Shown here: positions 9,231-18,716 of the stretch, one piece after another
Position numbering within the stretch: the first letter of the stretch is position 1
Layout: each line of letters begins with the position of its first letter
Assembly: GCA_017303855.1 (NCBI GenBank)
Contig: JAFLBL010000002.1
Coordinates: forward strand, 248,001 to 312,000
Direction: 5' to 3'
Source of the DNA: Chitinophagales bacterium
GTDB taxonomy: Bacteria > Bacteroidota > Bacteroidia > Chitinophagales > Chitinophagaceae
Length of the DNA stretch: 64,000 nt
Made by a program: the position numbers and the translations under genes
The notes under the pieces: model-generated
What the model was told of the DNA's origin: nothing
The model's input: the letters and a program-made list of their open reading frames with translations, nothing else
Databases searched by the model: none

Positions 9231-10349
9231 ATGGCCAGCAAGCTACGTGTATTCACCAAACGCTTTTTTATTTTTTCTAATATCATCCTGGTATTGGTAT
9301 TCCTGTTGGCCTGCCTGGTGCCTTACCTGGATCCGCATAACTGGTGGTTAATATCTTTTCTTGGTCTGGCTTTCCCTTTTCTCTTATTACTCGTTCTTCT
9401 TTTTTTTCTGGGCTGGCTGATGATTATGCGGCCACGTTATGCATTAATTTCCGGAGTGGCCATGCTGATTGGATGGAAAAGTATATCGGTTCTTTTTTCA
9501 TTTCATACCCCGCAAAAATTTATTGAAAAAAAAGAACAGGCTCATATCCGGGTGGTCTCCTGGAATGTGGCCCGTTTCATCGAGTTGCGTCGTAATACAA
9601 ACAAGGGCAGTGAAACCCGGCTGAAAATGCTGGATTTGCTGAAACAGCAGAATGCGGATATTCTGTGCTTACAGGAATTTCATACCTCCACGAATCCTGA
9701 ATTTTATAATAACATCGAAGCCGTTCAGTCCCTGGGCTATCCCTATTTTTATTTTTCCTATGATGCGGACGGCGATCAGCACTATTACAGTTCAATCATA
9801 TTTTCCCGTCTCCCGGTAATCGATACCGGGAAAGTCAGGTACCCGCGGCCCAGTCTGCCGGACGTATTGTTGTACGCCGATCTGCAGGCCGGCCAGGATA
9901 CCATCCGCGTCTATACCACGCACCTGCAATCCCTCCAGTTTACCAGGCATGATTACGAACGGATAGAAAAAATTAAAACGGCGGAAGACAGTTTGCTTGC
10001 CAACTCAAAAGGGATTCTCTCCAAACTGAAAAAGGGTATCACCTTCCGCAGCATACAGGCTGATATGGTTCATGATGTAATGAGTAACACCCCGCATCCT
10101 TACCTGCTCTGCGCCGACCTGAATGATGTACCCAATTCCTATACCTATTTTACAGTAAGGGATGGGTTGCGCGATGCGTTTCTGGAAAAAGGTACGGGAA
10201 TCGGCAGAACCTTTACCGCCCTTTCTCCTACGCTCCGGATTGACTATATACTGACGAGTCATCAGTTCGATATCCGTCAGTATAAACGGGTTACTCGAAG
10301 GTATTCAGATCACTTCATGCAGGTAACCGACCTGGAGTTGAGAAAATGA
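9231..10349 (+). CDS. Membrane-anchored endonuclease/exonuclease/phosphatase family hydrolase
   Basis: 372 aa. Three hydrophobic segments cover about residues 11-90; the hydrolase domain follows from about 105. Its metal and catalytic motifs are all seen: VVSWNVARF, DILCLQEFH, CADLNDVPNSY, LRIDYILTS and RYSDHFMQV. The fold is that of Mg-dependent phosphodiesterases (DNase I, sphingomyelinase, inositol phosphatase). The topology would put the catalytic domain on the outer face of the inner membrane or in the cytoplasm; this form is common in Bacteroidota and its substrate is unknown. Confidence 0.85.
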   Translation: MASKLRVFTKRFFIFSNIILVLVFLLACLVPYLDPHNWWLISFLGLAFPFLLLLVLLFFLGWLMIMRPRYALISGVAMLIGWKSISVLFSFHTPQKFIEKKEQAHIRVVSWNVARFIELRRNTNKGSETRLKMLDLLKQQNADILCLQEFHTSTNPEFYNNIEAVQSLGYPYFYFSYDADGDQHYYSSIIFSRLPVIDTGKVRYPRPSLPDVLLYADLQAGQDTIRVYTTHLQSLQFTRHDYERIEKIKTAEDSLLANSKGILSKLKKGITFRSIQADMVHDVMSNTPHPYLLCADLNDVPNSYTYFTVRDGLRDAFLEKGTGIGRTFTALSPTLRIDYILTSHQFDIRQYKRVTRRYSDHFMQVTDLELRK

Positions 10350-10524
10350 CCGGGAAACCGTATCTTTACAACGATGTACGCCGCTTATCTTCATACCTGT
10401 TGTTGTCCTTCCCGGGACTGAACATTCATCCGGTCTGCTCCGGCGGACAGTTAATCAAACTATTTTATTCATCTTTGCCGTATTGTAAACTGTACCAGTT
10501 TGCGTCAGGCATTAATCACCGCTC
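10350..10524. other. Gap before cysS
   Basis: No gene is supported here. A -7-like CATCTTTG (10470-10477; one mismatch to TAnnTTTG) could start the cysS transcript about 45 nt upstream of the ATG, but no -33 TTG lies at the right distance. I see no tRNA or T-box-like leader. Confidence 0.35.
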
Positions 10525-12018
10525 ATGAATCAGCTGAAAGTATATAACTCACTCACCCGGCAAAAAGAACTTTTTACACCCATTACGCCCGGCCATGTCG
10601 GCATGTATGTGTGCGGCCCTACGGTAAGTGGGGAAAGTCATCTTGGCCATGCCCGTCCTTATATCACGTTTGATGTGATCAACCGGTACCTGCAACATAC
10701 GGGCTATAAAGTACGGTATGTACGTAATATCACCGATGCCGGCCACTTTGAGGAAGAAGGGCGTGAAGCCGTGGATAAGATAGCCAGCAAAGCCATCCTG
10801 GAGAAACTGGAACCTATGGAGCTGGTACAGAAATATACCAACCTTTTTCACTGGGCGATGGATCAGTTTAATACCCTGCCGCCGTCTATTGAACCGACAG
10901 CTACAGGGCATATTGTGGAGCAGATTGAAATGATTAAAAAAATCATTGATGCCGGTTATGGCTATGCATCCAACGGATCGGTCTATTTTGATGTAAAGAA
11001 ATACGCCGCCGCGCATGATTATGGCAAACTCAGCGGACGTGTTATTGACGAGTTGCTGGAGACCACCCGTGAACTGGAAGGTCAGGAGGAGAAAAAAGAT
11101 ATGGCCGATTTTGCCCTATGGAAAAATGCGGCTCCGGAACATATCATGCGCTGGCAAAGTCCGTGGGGAGTTGGTTATCCCGGCTGGCATATCGAATGTT
11201 CGGCCATGGCCACCAAGTATCTGGGCGCGCAGTTTGATATACACGGCGGCGGTATGGATTTGCTTTTTCCGCATCATGAAAGTGAAATCGCCCAGAGTAC
11301 TATTTGCAATCATACTGCCCCGGTACGTTACTGGATTCATAATAACATGATCACCATTAACGGCCGTAAGATGGGCAAGAGTTATAATAATGTGATCAAA
11401 CTGACGGAACTCTTCAGTGGTGATCACCCGATTCTGGAGAAAGCCTATCACCCGATGACGGTCCGGTTTTTTATTCTGCAGACACATTACCGCAGTACCC
11501 TTGATTTCAGCAATGAAGCATTGCAGGCTTCAGAGAAAGGGCTCCGGCGTTTATGGGATGCGTTTGAACACCTGGGCAAACTGACCCGTGAAGGCGGTGC
11601 CGCTGCGGAAGATCCGGAACTGGATCAGAAAGTAGCCCGGTTGCTGAAAGAGTTTGATGAATTTATGGATGATGATTTCAGTACTGCGAAAGTACTGGCC
11701 AATATGTTTGAGATAGTACCGGTGATCAATTCCATAAAGGATAAACTGATTCCGGTTACAGCCCTTTCAGCCGAGAACTTCTTGTTTTTACAAAACCGTT
11801 TCCAGACCTGGCTGGTGGACATATTCGGACTGAAGAGTGTAAGTGAAGCCGATAACTCGAAGCTGCAGGGCGTTATGCAACTGTTGATTGCTATTCGTAA
11901 AGAAGCTAAAAGCCGAAAGGATTTTGTAACATCGGACCTCATCCGTAATCAGCTGGCCAACCTGGGCATTACACTTAAAGATGAAAAGGGTGGTGACATG
12001 AGCTGGTCGGTGGATTAA
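10525..12018 (+). CDS. cysS: Cysteine--tRNA ligase
   Basis: 497 aa class I aminoacyl-tRNA synthetase charging tRNA-Cys. The HIGH-type motif is SHLGHARPY (about residues 37-45) after the zinc cysteine of MYVCGPTVSG; further zinc ligands sit in WHIECSAMA and FPHHESEIAQ. The KMSKS motif reads KMGKS (GRKMGKSYNN, about residues 279-288). A DALR-like helical domain and C-terminal anticodon-binding region complete the usual length. The gene is preceded by 175 bp without a convincing gene and followed by a rho-independent terminator at 12042. Confidence 0.97.
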   Translation: MNQLKVYNSLTRQKELFTPITPGHVGMYVCGPTVSGESHLGHARPYITFDVINRYLQHTGYKVRYVRNITDAGHFEEEGREAVDKIASKAILEKLEPMELVQKYTNLFHWAMDQFNTLPPSIEPTATGHIVEQIEMIKKIIDAGYGYASNGSVYFDVKKYAAAHDYGKLSGRVIDELLETTRELEGQEEKKDMADFALWKNAAPEHIMRWQSPWGVGYPGWHIECSAMATKYLGAQFDIHGGGMDLLFPHHESEIAQSTICNHTAPVRYWIHNNMITINGRKMGKSYNNVIKLTELFSGDHPILEKAYHPMTVRFFILQTHYRSTLDFSNEALQASEKGLRRLWDAFEHLGKLTREGGAAAEDPELDQKVARLLKEFDEFMDDDFSTAKVLANMFEIVPVINSIKDKLIPVTALSAENFLFLQNRFQTWLVDIFGLKSVSEADNSKLQGVMQLLIAIRKEAKSRKDFVTSDLIRNQLANLGITLKDEKGGDMSWSVD

Positions 12019-12041
12019 TTGCTTTATACGACAATACGGAT

Positions 12042-12075
12042 ATCCCCTGCCGGTAAACTGACAGGGGATTTTTTT
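12042..12075 (+). terminator. Rho-independent terminator of cysS
   Basis: Arms ATCCCCTG (12042-12049) and CAGGGGAT (12062-12069) form an 8-bp stem with a 12-nt loop, followed at once by a run of T to 12075. It sits 23 bp after the cysS stop. Confidence 0.85.
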
Positions 12076-12194
12076 GCTTCCACAAACTCACTCCTGAATT
12101 TCCCCTGTTCATCCGGTAATACCGGCGATTCACTCCGCCGGCTTGTCTTTTCAAACCTGCCTGTTGTTGATATGCTTAAACAAAACCATTTTTT

Positions 12195-13151
12195 ATGCAA
12201 ATCCGCAACATTTTACGTCAGTCCGCTTTTGCGTTAGCACTGAGCCTGCCAGTTGTCCTTACCAGTTGTGAAAAGGATAAAGAGGAACAAACAAATACCA
12301 TCACAGATGTGGTGGTCAGCAATCCATCATTCGGCACATTGGAATCGGCTGTTTTAAAAGCAAATTTACAGGCTACGCTGAGCGGGACCGGTCCATTTAC
12401 GGTATTCGCACCAAATGATGCGGCTTTTACCGCATCAGGTATTACCAGTGCCACTTTAAATTCACTTACCCCGGCACAGGTATCGGCTATTTTATTATAC
12501 CATACCATTCCGGCAAAAATCCTTGCGGCGGATGTACCGGCAGGTCCCAATGCCAAAGTAGTTACAGCCGGCGGTGATTCTGTGTTTGTAACTAAGAATG
12601 CCAGTGGTGTATTTGTCAATGGCATACAGGTAGCCGCTGCAGATGTGTCAGCAGACAACGGAGTAATCCATGTGATAGGCCGTGTATTAAATCCGCCCGT
12701 GGGTACTATTGTGGAAACGGCCGTTGCCTCCGGTCTTGATTCACTTGTAAAAGCCGTTACACGTGCTACCACCGCGGCAGGCGGAGATCCCACATTGGCC
12801 AGTACCCTGGGTACGGCTAAGCTCACGGTATTCGCCCCGACCAATGCCGCGTTTACCCAGTTGCTCGGTGCATTATCACTGACGGATATCAACCAGATTC
12901 CCGTGGCTACTTTACTGGCAGTATTGCGGTATCATGTAGTGGGTACACGGGCTTTCTCTTCCGACCTGGCTAATGGCAATCTTGGCATGCTGGCAGGTGG
13001 AAATGCTACCATAAACCTGACCAATGGTACGGGTGGCGGCCCGACTATTCTCGGAAACGGAAATGGCGCCAACCGCTCCAATATTACGGCTACGAACATT
13101 GTCTGCCGGAATGGTGTTGTACACCTGATCGACAGGGTGCTCCTGCCATAA
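12195..13151 (+). CDS. Lipoprotein with two fasciclin (FAS1) domains
   Basis: 318 aa. Signal peptide with lipobox VLTSC (Cys25). Two FAS1 repeats follow, about residues 38-168 and 172-317. Each shows the family signature: PFTVFAPNDAAF in the first and KLTVFAPTNAAFTQL in the second, and each ends in the second signature, NGVIHVIGRVLNPP and NGVVHLIDRVLLP. FAS1 domains mediate adhesion or matrix binding outside the cell. The gene stands alone between the cysS terminator and the hairpin at 13192. Confidence 0.92.
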   Translation: MQIRNILRQSAFALALSLPVVLTSCEKDKEEQTNTITDVVVSNPSFGTLESAVLKANLQATLSGTGPFTVFAPNDAAFTASGITSATLNSLTPAQVSAILLYHTIPAKILAADVPAGPNAKVVTAGGDSVFVTKNASGVFVNGIQVAAADVSADNGVIHVIGRVLNPPVGTIVETAVASGLDSLVKAVTRATTAAGGDPTLASTLGTAKLTVFAPTNAAFTQLLGALSLTDINQIPVATLLAVLRYHVVGTRAFSSDLANGNLGMLAGGNATINLTNGTGGGPTILGNGNGANRSNITATNIVCRNGVVHLIDRVLLP

Positions 13152-13191
13152 GTTTGTCCTGTGTCCTTATGACTGTGAAAAACCTGTATCG

Positions 13192-13225
13192 TCTGCCCTG
13201 TTCTGCGAAGTTGGAACAGGGCAGA
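13192..13225 (+). terminator. Perfect 12-bp hairpin after the fasciclin gene
   Basis: Arms TCTGCCCTGTTC (13192-13203) and GAACAGGGCAGA (13214-13225) with a 10-nt loop. There is no good T run, and the kinase ATG is only 17 bp further, so it may be a terminator, an attenuator of the kinase gene or a protein-binding palindrome. Confidence 0.55.
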
Positions 13226-13241
13226 TTAAATGTGATGTTCA

Positions 13242-14300
13242 ATGTTTAGTCACCACTACAGATACCTTTTTATAGTACTGCTCTCCCTGTATACTTTTCT
13301 GAATACAGTATTGTGCAATGTCTATTATTATTTTAAAATCGACATTGAGTGGTATTATGCGTTACTGACCGTACTCCTGGTTACTTTTTTCACCTGGGAA
13401 GGCAATCGTTTCATAAAGCCCTGGTTCCGCAATAAGTTTCTGCAGCCGAAAAATAAATTCCGTTTCCTGGCTTTCTTTTTCCTGGCGGGTAATGTAGTTG
13501 CCTTGCTGGCTGCGGTACTCGCTGTTTTTCTTATCGGCAATGTGCTGCACAATTACGGGTGGGAAGAAAACAGCAATCCGCTGAAGCTGAATATTATTTA
13601 CGGCAGCCTGATAAATTTATTTCTGCATCTGCTCAATGCGATTTTGTTTTTCTTCCGGGAATACAGACGGCAATGGCGGGAAGCTGAAGAGTTGCGGCAA
13701 ACCCGGGCACAGGCGGAAATTCAACTGGTGAAAAGTCAGATCAACCCGCATTTTCTTTTTAATAACCTGAATGTACTTTCAGGGATGCTGATCAAAGACA
13801 ATCCGGAAGCCAATCGGTTTATAGAGGAATTTTCAACCGTATACCGGTATATCCTCAATAACCAGGATAAGGAACTGGTGGAGCTGCGGTCCGAACTGGA
13901 TTTTATAAAACCGTATCTATTCCTGTTGCAAAAAAGGTTTGATCAGGGATTGTCCGTGTCTGTTCGTATAGCTGAAGAAAGCAGGACGTTGCATGTGGTG
14001 CCGGCGGCATTGCAGATGCTGATCGAAAACGCGATTAAACATAATATAGTCAGCCGGCATAAACCGTTACATATTGACATTCATACCAACGGAGAACAGA
14101 CACTGGTGGTGAGCAATAATCTCCAGCCCCGGCTCGTAACAGAACCGTCTACCCGGATCGGGCTCGAAAATATCCGGAAAAGGTATGAACTAATTTCCGG
14201 GAGGTCTGTTAAAGTGAATAATGATGACGGTGTCTTCAGTGTCACATTACCGCTTTTACAAATAAACGGACAGCATGAAAGTCGTAATAGTGGAAGATGA
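13242..14300 (+). CDS. LytS-type sensor histidine kinase
   Basis: 352 aa. Four hydrophobic segments (about residues 5-135) anchor it in the inner membrane, followed by a short coiled region (EAEELRQTRAQAEIQLVKSQ) and the His_kinase domain with QINPHFLFNNLNVLSG, where the histidine is the phosphorylation site. The ATPase part has ALQMLIENAIKHNIV and IGLENIRKRYEL. It partners with the LytTR regulator that overlaps its 3' end by 26 bp. The signal sensed is unknown; there is no extracytoplasmic domain of note. Confidence 0.92.
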   Translation: MFSHHYRYLFIVLLSLYTFLNTVLCNVYYYFKIDIEWYYALLTVLLVTFFTWEGNRFIKPWFRNKFLQPKNKFRFLAFFFLAGNVVALLAAVLAVFLIGNVLHNYGWEENSNPLKLNIIYGSLINLFLHLLNAILFFFREYRRQWREAEELRQTRAQAEIQLVKSQINPHFLFNNLNVLSGMLIKDNPEANRFIEEFSTVYRYILNNQDKELVELRSELDFIKPYLFLLQKRFDQGLSVSVRIAEESRTLHVVPAALQMLIENAIKHNIVSRHKPLHIDIHTNGEQTLVVSNNLQPRLVTEPSTRIGLENIRKRYELISGRSVKVNNDDGVFSVTLPLLQINGQHESRNSGR

Positions 14301-15015
14301 AAAACTGGCTGCTGAAAGGCTGCTTACGCTGCTGCGGCAGGCCGACCCTTCCGTGGAAGTGCTGGACTGCCTGGAAAGTATTGAAGAAACGGTACATTAT
14401 CTCCGGAATAACAGGCATCCCGAACTGTTACTGCTGGATATTCATTTATCTGACGGCCACAGTTTTGAAATCTTTAAACAGGTAAATTACAATGGCCCTG
14501 TTATTTTTACAACCGCTTACGACAACTATGCGCTGGAGGCGTTTAAACTCCTGAGTATTGATTACATACTGAAACCCGTTACCCGTACCGCACTGGCATC
14601 GGCACTTAATAAACTGCATTCTTTTTCTTCCCGTGAATTGCAGCAGGGACTTTCACAATTTCCTTCCACTGCTTCAAAAAAAAGATTTCTTGGTAAAATC
14701 GGGCAGCGCCTATATTTCGTGGAAACAACCTCCATCGCTTTTTTTCAGGCAGAGAATAAACTGGTCTATATGATTGATAAATCCGGTACCCGCTACCTGG
14801 TGGATCACACAATGGAAAAGCTTGAACAACTGCTGGATCCCCGCATTTTTTTTCGCCTCAACCGCAAATTTATTGTCAGCATTGAAGCCATTCTTCAGGT
14901 AAAACCTTATTACAACAGCCGCCTTAAACTTTCTGTAAAGGGGGCTGGTCAGCAGGAAGAAATGGTGATCAGCCGGGACCGGGTATCTGAATTCCGCCAA
15001 TGGGCTGAAAGTTAG
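14275..15015 (+). CDS. LytTR-family response regulator
   Basis: 246 aa. Receiver domain about 1-120 with the acidic pair in VIVEDEKLA, the phospho-acceptor Asp in LLLLDIHLSD, the Thr in IFTTAYDNYA and the Lys in DYILKPVTR. The LytTR DNA-binding domain covers about 140-245 (YFVETTSIAFFQAENKLV, FFRLNRKFIVSI). Its start lies inside the kinase gene (26-bp overlap), so translation is probably coupled. Likely controls transport or envelope genes, as most LytTR regulators do. Confidence 0.93.
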   Translation: MKVVIVEDEKLAAERLLTLLRQADPSVEVLDCLESIEETVHYLRNNRHPELLLLDIHLSDGHSFEIFKQVNYNGPVIFTTAYDNYALEAFKLLSIDYILKPVTRTALASALNKLHSFSSRELQQGLSQFPSTASKKRFLGKIGQRLYFVETTSIAFFQAENKLVYMIDKSGTRYLVDHTMEKLEQLLDPRIFFRLNRKFIVSIEAILQVKPYYNSRLKLSVKGAGQQEEMVISRDRVSEFRQWAES

Positions 15016-15276
15016 TATACAGCTGGTTTATCCTGCTCCTGGTCTGTTGCAAACTGAACCCTCAGTTGCGTCTCCTTTCTGTGCTGTAATATTTCTCCGT
15101 GTTTTTATCAACCGGATACCGGGTACTGCATTTTGTTGTGCAGGCAATGCTGTCTGTCGTATATTTAATTATATTCGGCAGACACCCCTATTGCAGCTGA
15201 TGAGTTGGGATGTTTGGCCGGGGAAGTGTTCCGCGTTTGCTTTGCTGACCCGTCTTGCCGTTCTGAAGAGTAAAGT
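15016..15276. other. 261-bp gap after the LytTR regulator
   Basis: No coding frame, terminator hairpin or clear promoter box is convincing here. It is AT-richer than the flanking genes and contains short repeats such as ACCGGATACCGGGTA around 15110. Nothing functional can be supported. Confidence 0.4.
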
Positions 15277-16509
15277 ATGAGAAGAAATATTCAGTTTATT
15301 TTTTTCCTCCTATTGGTTTGGCCGGAAATGGCGAACGGGCAGGGTAATAAAGCGTTACAAAAGCAGCTCGACCAGGCATTAAAGCCGTATGTGGATTCCG
15401 CATGGATACCCGGCGCCGTATTGCAGGTACAGTACCAGGGTAAAATCATCTATCAGAAAGCCGTGGGTTATGCTGAACGGTTTGATCCGGCCGGTCATTT
15501 ACTCCGGAAACCGGAGAAGATGACGGTAAAGCATCTCTTTGACATTGCCTCCCTTACCAAAGTAACCGGCACCACAACGGCAATCATGCTCCTGACTGAC
15601 CAGGGCAGACTACATCCGGATGATAAAGTGTGCCGGTATATTCCGGCATTTAATACGGCGGATAAAAAAGAGATCAGCATCCGGCACCTGCTTACACATA
15701 CGTCCGGTATGTATGAATGGTATCCGTTGTATTACCGTGCCGAAACCCGCAAGGTCACGTATGACCTGATTGCCTCACTGCCCCTGAAATACCCGGTAGG
15801 GAAAGAACGGCATTACAGCGATCTGGGATTTATAATATTGGGGCAGATTATAGAAAAAGTCAGCGGCAGGTCAATGGACCGTTTTGTATATGAAGACCTG
15901 TTCCTTCCATTGGGGATGCCCAACACGGGTTACCGGACCAATAACAATGGCTGGCCAAGGGCGATTGCCCCGACTTCATTCGGGAATCCGTATGAACACC
16001 GTATGGTGAAGGACAGCAGTCTTGGTTTTGTGTTTAAAGAAATTAATCCGGAAGAATGGAATGGCTGGCGGCATTACCTGTTGCGCGGGGAAGTAAATGA
16101 TGGCAATTGCTGGTATGCCTGCCAGGGAGTAAATGGTGCGGCCGGACTATTTTCCACAGCGGCGGACCTGCAGCAACTGGTGAACCTGTACCTTGAAGAC
16201 CGGAAAGGACAATGGCCTCATCCTGTCAGCAGGAATACGATTGAATTATTTCTTACCAAAGACCAGCACAACAATGGCCTGGGCTGGATGATGGATCCGG
16301 CGAATTCGTTTATGAAAAATGCACCACCCGGAAGCTTTGGTCATACTGGCTTTACGGGTACCAGCATCGCCGTGGTGCCCGCTAAAAAATTATCGGTGAT
16401 CCTGCTGGTCAACCGGCAACAACGGGGGCTGCTTCCATCGAAGGATTATTTTAATCTGAATCCGTTGCGGAAACAGGTGTTTGAAATCTGTATGAAAAAT
16501 CTGAACTAA
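15277..16509 (+). CDS. Serine hydrolase of the class C beta-lactamase / penicillin-binding family
   Basis: 410 aa, exported (signal peptide ending MANGQ). The catalytic SxxK is SLTK (Ser92, Lys95), the YxN-like motif is YSD (Tyr180), and the KTG-like motif is HTG in SFGHTGFTGTSI near residue 355. Such proteins act as esterases, D-Ala-D-Ala hydrolases or beta-lactamases in the periplasm; the sequence does not decide which. The AlkA gene starts 5 bp downstream and may be co-transcribed. Confidence 0.88.
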   Translation: MRRNIQFIFFLLLVWPEMANGQGNKALQKQLDQALKPYVDSAWIPGAVLQVQYQGKIIYQKAVGYAERFDPAGHLLRKPEKMTVKHLFDIASLTKVTGTTTAIMLLTDQGRLHPDDKVCRYIPAFNTADKKEISIRHLLTHTSGMYEWYPLYYRAETRKVTYDLIASLPLKYPVGKERHYSDLGFIILGQIIEKVSGRSMDRFVYEDLFLPLGMPNTGYRTNNNGWPRAIAPTSFGNPYEHRMVKDSSLGFVFKEINPEEWNGWRHYLLRGEVNDGNCWYACQGVNGAAGLFSTAADLQQLVNLYLEDRKGQWPHPVSRNTIELFLTKDQHNNGLGWMMDPANSFMKNAPPGSFGHTGFTGTSIAVVPAKKLSVILLVNRQQRGLLPSKDYFNLNPLRKQVFEICMKNLN

Positions 16510-16514
16510 AAAAT

Positions 16515-17117
16515 ATGGAACACGTCGCCCATTTATCAAAAGATAAAAAACTGAAGAAGCTGATAGAAGCTGCTGAACCCCGGCAGTTAAAAAAAAGAAA
16601 GAATATCTGCAATTATCTCTGCGCGTCTATAATGAGTCAGCAACTGAGCACCAAAGTGGCGGATGTGATTTACCGTCGTTTTATTGAATTGTACGACGGG
16701 AAGGAACCGGCTCCGCAACAGATACTGGATACCCCGCATGAGGAACTCCGCGGTATCGGTCTCAGCAATGCCAAAGTAAGTTATGTAAAGAATGTAGCGG
16801 AATTTGAACTGACCTATGGTATGGAAGCAAAGAAACTGAGTAAAATGAGTAATGAAGAAGTAATCACTTACCTCACGCAGATAAAAGGAGTAGGCCGCTG
16901 GACGGTGGAAATGCTGCTGATGTTTGCACTTGGGCGTGAAGACGTATTCGCCGTGGATGATCTTGGTATTCAGCAGGCCATGATCCGCTTATATAAACTG
17001 GACAATTCCGATAAGAAACTATTCAGGGAAAAACTGCTGAAGCAATCCGCAAAATGGAGCCCCTACCGGACCTATGCCTGTTTGTATTTGTGGAATTGGA
17101 AGGATGGAGGGAAATGA
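16515..17117 (+). CDS. DNA-3-methyladenine glycosylase II family protein (AlkA-like), copy 2
   Basis: 200 aa HhH-GPD glycosylase. The hairpin LTQIKGVGRWTVEMLLMF (about 118-135) and the catalytic region VFAVDDLGIQQAM, with Asp at about 146, are intact. The N-terminal ICNYLCASIMSQQLSTKVA is typical of short AlkA/MagIII-like enzymes. It is only loosely similar to copy 1 at 3137, so the two are old paralogues or separate acquisitions. Its stop codon (TGA, 17115-17117) runs straight into an octamer repeat array. Confidence 0.88.
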   Translation: MEHVAHLSKDKKLKKLIEAAEPRQLKKRKNICNYLCASIMSQQLSTKVADVIYRRFIELYDGKEPAPQQILDTPHEELRGIGLSNAKVSYVKNVAEFELTYGMEAKKLSKMSNEEVITYLTQIKGVGRWTVEMLLMFALGREDVFAVDDLGIQQAMIRLYKLDNSDKKLFREKLLKQSAKWSPYRTYACLYLWNWKDGGK

Positions 17118-17243
17118 TGTGCCGATGAGCCGATGTGCCGATGAGCCGATGTGCCGATGAGCCGATGTGCCGGTGAGATGATGAGCCGGTGAGATGATGA
17201 GCCGGTGTGATGATGAGCCGATTAGATGATGTGCCGATATGCT
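17116..17243. repeat. Octamer tandem array, 16 units
   Basis: Sixteen in-phase 8-bp units. The first seven alternate GATGTGCC and GATGAGCC exactly; the following ones add GGTGAGAT, GGTGTGAT and GATTAGAT variants. The first unit overlaps the alkA stop codon. The 16-bp higher-order period in the first half implies recent duplication of pairs of units. Confidence 0.95.
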
Positions 17244-17289
17244 GATGAGTTGTGGCTTCAGAAATAAAATAAAAAATATAAATTGTACT

Positions 17290-17925
17290 ATGCGTTACCT
17301 GATCCGTGTATTCATCCTGCCTGCCTTTTTTTTGTTCAGCTCCTTTCAGCCGGATAAAGAGAAATGGGTGGAGATTTTTGATGGCCAGACTTTTGATGGC
17401 TGGAAAGTGGGTGCCAATGCTTCATCCTTTACGATTGAGAATGGGGCTATTAAAGTAAATGGTCCGGTGGGTCATCTTTACTATGATGGAAGTATGGCCG
17501 CGCATGATTTTAAAAATGTGGAGTTCAAAGCGGAAATCATGACAAAGCCCGGAGCAAATTCCGGTGTCTATTTCCATACATTGTACCAGGAAAATGGCTG
17601 GCCGAAAAAGGGATATGAAGTACAGGTGAATAATTCGCATACAGACTGGCGCCGCACCGGTAGTCTCTGGGCTATCCAGGACGTAAAAGAAACCTATGTG
17701 AAAGACGATGATTGGTTCACCCTGCATATTGTGGTAAAGGGGAAAAAAGTAACCATTCGTATTAATAACCGCCAGGTGGTGGACTATACCGAACCGGAAA
17801 ACGTACAACGACCCGAAGGCATGAAGGAACGGCTTATTGCTACAGGTACTTTCGCGTTGCAGGCGCATGATCCGAAAAGTACGGTGTATTATAAAAACAT
17901 ACGTGTAAAGAAACTGGCGGACTGA
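17290..17925 (+). CDS. DUF1080 family protein (3-keto-disaccharide hydrolase-like)
   Basis: 211 aa from the ATG at 17290, which gives a proper signal peptide (MRYLIRVFILPAFFLFSS); the upstream frame to 17239 is in repeat-like sequence. The domain starts with KWVEIFDGQTFDGWKVG and continues with MTKPGANSGVYFHTLYQ, GYEVQVNNSHTD and NWF/DDWFTLHIVVKGK, the concanavalin-like jelly-roll of DUF1080. Members hydrolyse 3-keto-glycosides or bind polysaccharide in the periplasm. The next gene is convergent, 10 bp away. Confidence 0.85.
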   Translation: MRYLIRVFILPAFFLFSSFQPDKEKWVEIFDGQTFDGWKVGANASSFTIENGAIKVNGPVGHLYYDGSMAAHDFKNVEFKAEIMTKPGANSGVYFHTLYQENGWPKKGYEVQVNNSHTDWRRTGSLWAIQDVKETYVKDDDWFTLHIVVKGKKVTIRINNRQVVDYTEPENVQRPEGMKERLIATGTFALQAHDPKSTVYYKNIRVKKLAD

Positions 17926-17935
17926 AAAGGAGGCG

Positions 17936-18562
17936 TTAGAAAATCACAACAAAATCCATTACAAAAAGGAAATAACGGTTCCGGATAATACGGTACTCTT
18001 TGATACCGGCCTCTTTGAGCAGCTTTTTTATTTTGCTTTTGGATAACAGGTTCATATACCCGTTGGTGGCCCATTTTTTCCCCGTCATTAAAAGGTAGCG
18101 TTCAAACAGTTTTCCAGGCAGCCAGTGAAGAAATAATGTACGGGTATGCACTTCTACCGGGAAATACAGATTAGGCGTAGTGAAAAAAGTCTTTTTGCCA
18201 ACCCGCTTCAGTTCTTTCAGGAAATGAACCTGCAGCTCATGATTGCCTACATGTTCGATTACCGCGTTGGATACGCAGATATCAAATGACTGATCTTCGA
18301 AGGGAAATGTATAGCCATCGTACTGCACGGCTTTTATAAGCGGGTAGCGGGTCAGGAATTTATCCGGTATGTCGGTTCCTAATGCAGTAATCTGTGCTGG
18401 CCAGGCATATCTTTTTTCAATAAAGTTTTCACCGGGTGAATATTCTTCTTCAGAAAAGCCTACATCGAGAATTGTTGTTTTTTCGGTGGGATGCAGTATA
18501 TCCAGCAATTCTTTCAGTTTGCGCTGCCGGTTAAAAACTGATATCTGTTCAGCAATCGACAT
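17936..18562 (-). CDS. Class I SAM-dependent methyltransferase
   Basis: 208 aa. Motif I is degenerate (TTILDVGFSEEEYSPGEN), followed by an acidic residue in TALGTDIP, then SFDICVSNAVIEHV, the usual methyltransferase-11 signature. The C-terminal half is basic with a hydrophobic end (YFLFVMDFVVIF) that may touch the membrane. Substrate unknown; proteins like this often modify sugars or lipids. It is a single gene, with about 150 bp to the next on the same strand. Confidence 0.82.
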   Translation of the reverse strand: MSIAEQISVFNRQRKLKELLDILHPTEKTTILDVGFSEEEYSPGENFIEKRYAWPAQITALGTDIPDKFLTRYPLIKAVQYDGYTFPFEDQSFDICVSNAVIEHVGNHELQVHFLKELKRVGKKTFFTTPNLYFPVEVHTRTLFLHWLPGKLFERYLLMTGKKWATNGYMNLLSKSKIKKLLKEAGIKEYRIIRNRYFLFVMDFVVIF

Positions 18563-18716
18563 AGAACAGCGGACGGCAGCTCACTTGTACATAAAATTCT
18601 GCAACAACTGAATGAACGTATTAGCCTGTTCATTTTGCCACGGTGAGCGTAAACCACTCTAAATCTATTGATTTTTTGGCTGAAAAAAGATGATTTCCCC
18701 CGAAGCCGGCAATAAA

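Noticed and set aside
10346..10528. Small protein gene before cysS
   Set aside because: 60 codons with no signal or family, overlapping the cysS start and the EEP stop; composition looks non-coding.
12218..12892. Long antisense frame over the fasciclin gene
   Set aside because: It is a shadow of the repetitive Ala/Thr/Val codons of FAS1; no start context and no recognisable protein.
17116..17243. CRISPR array
   Set aside because: Units are 8 bp and contiguous with no spacers; no cas genes are near. The same holds for the other arrays.
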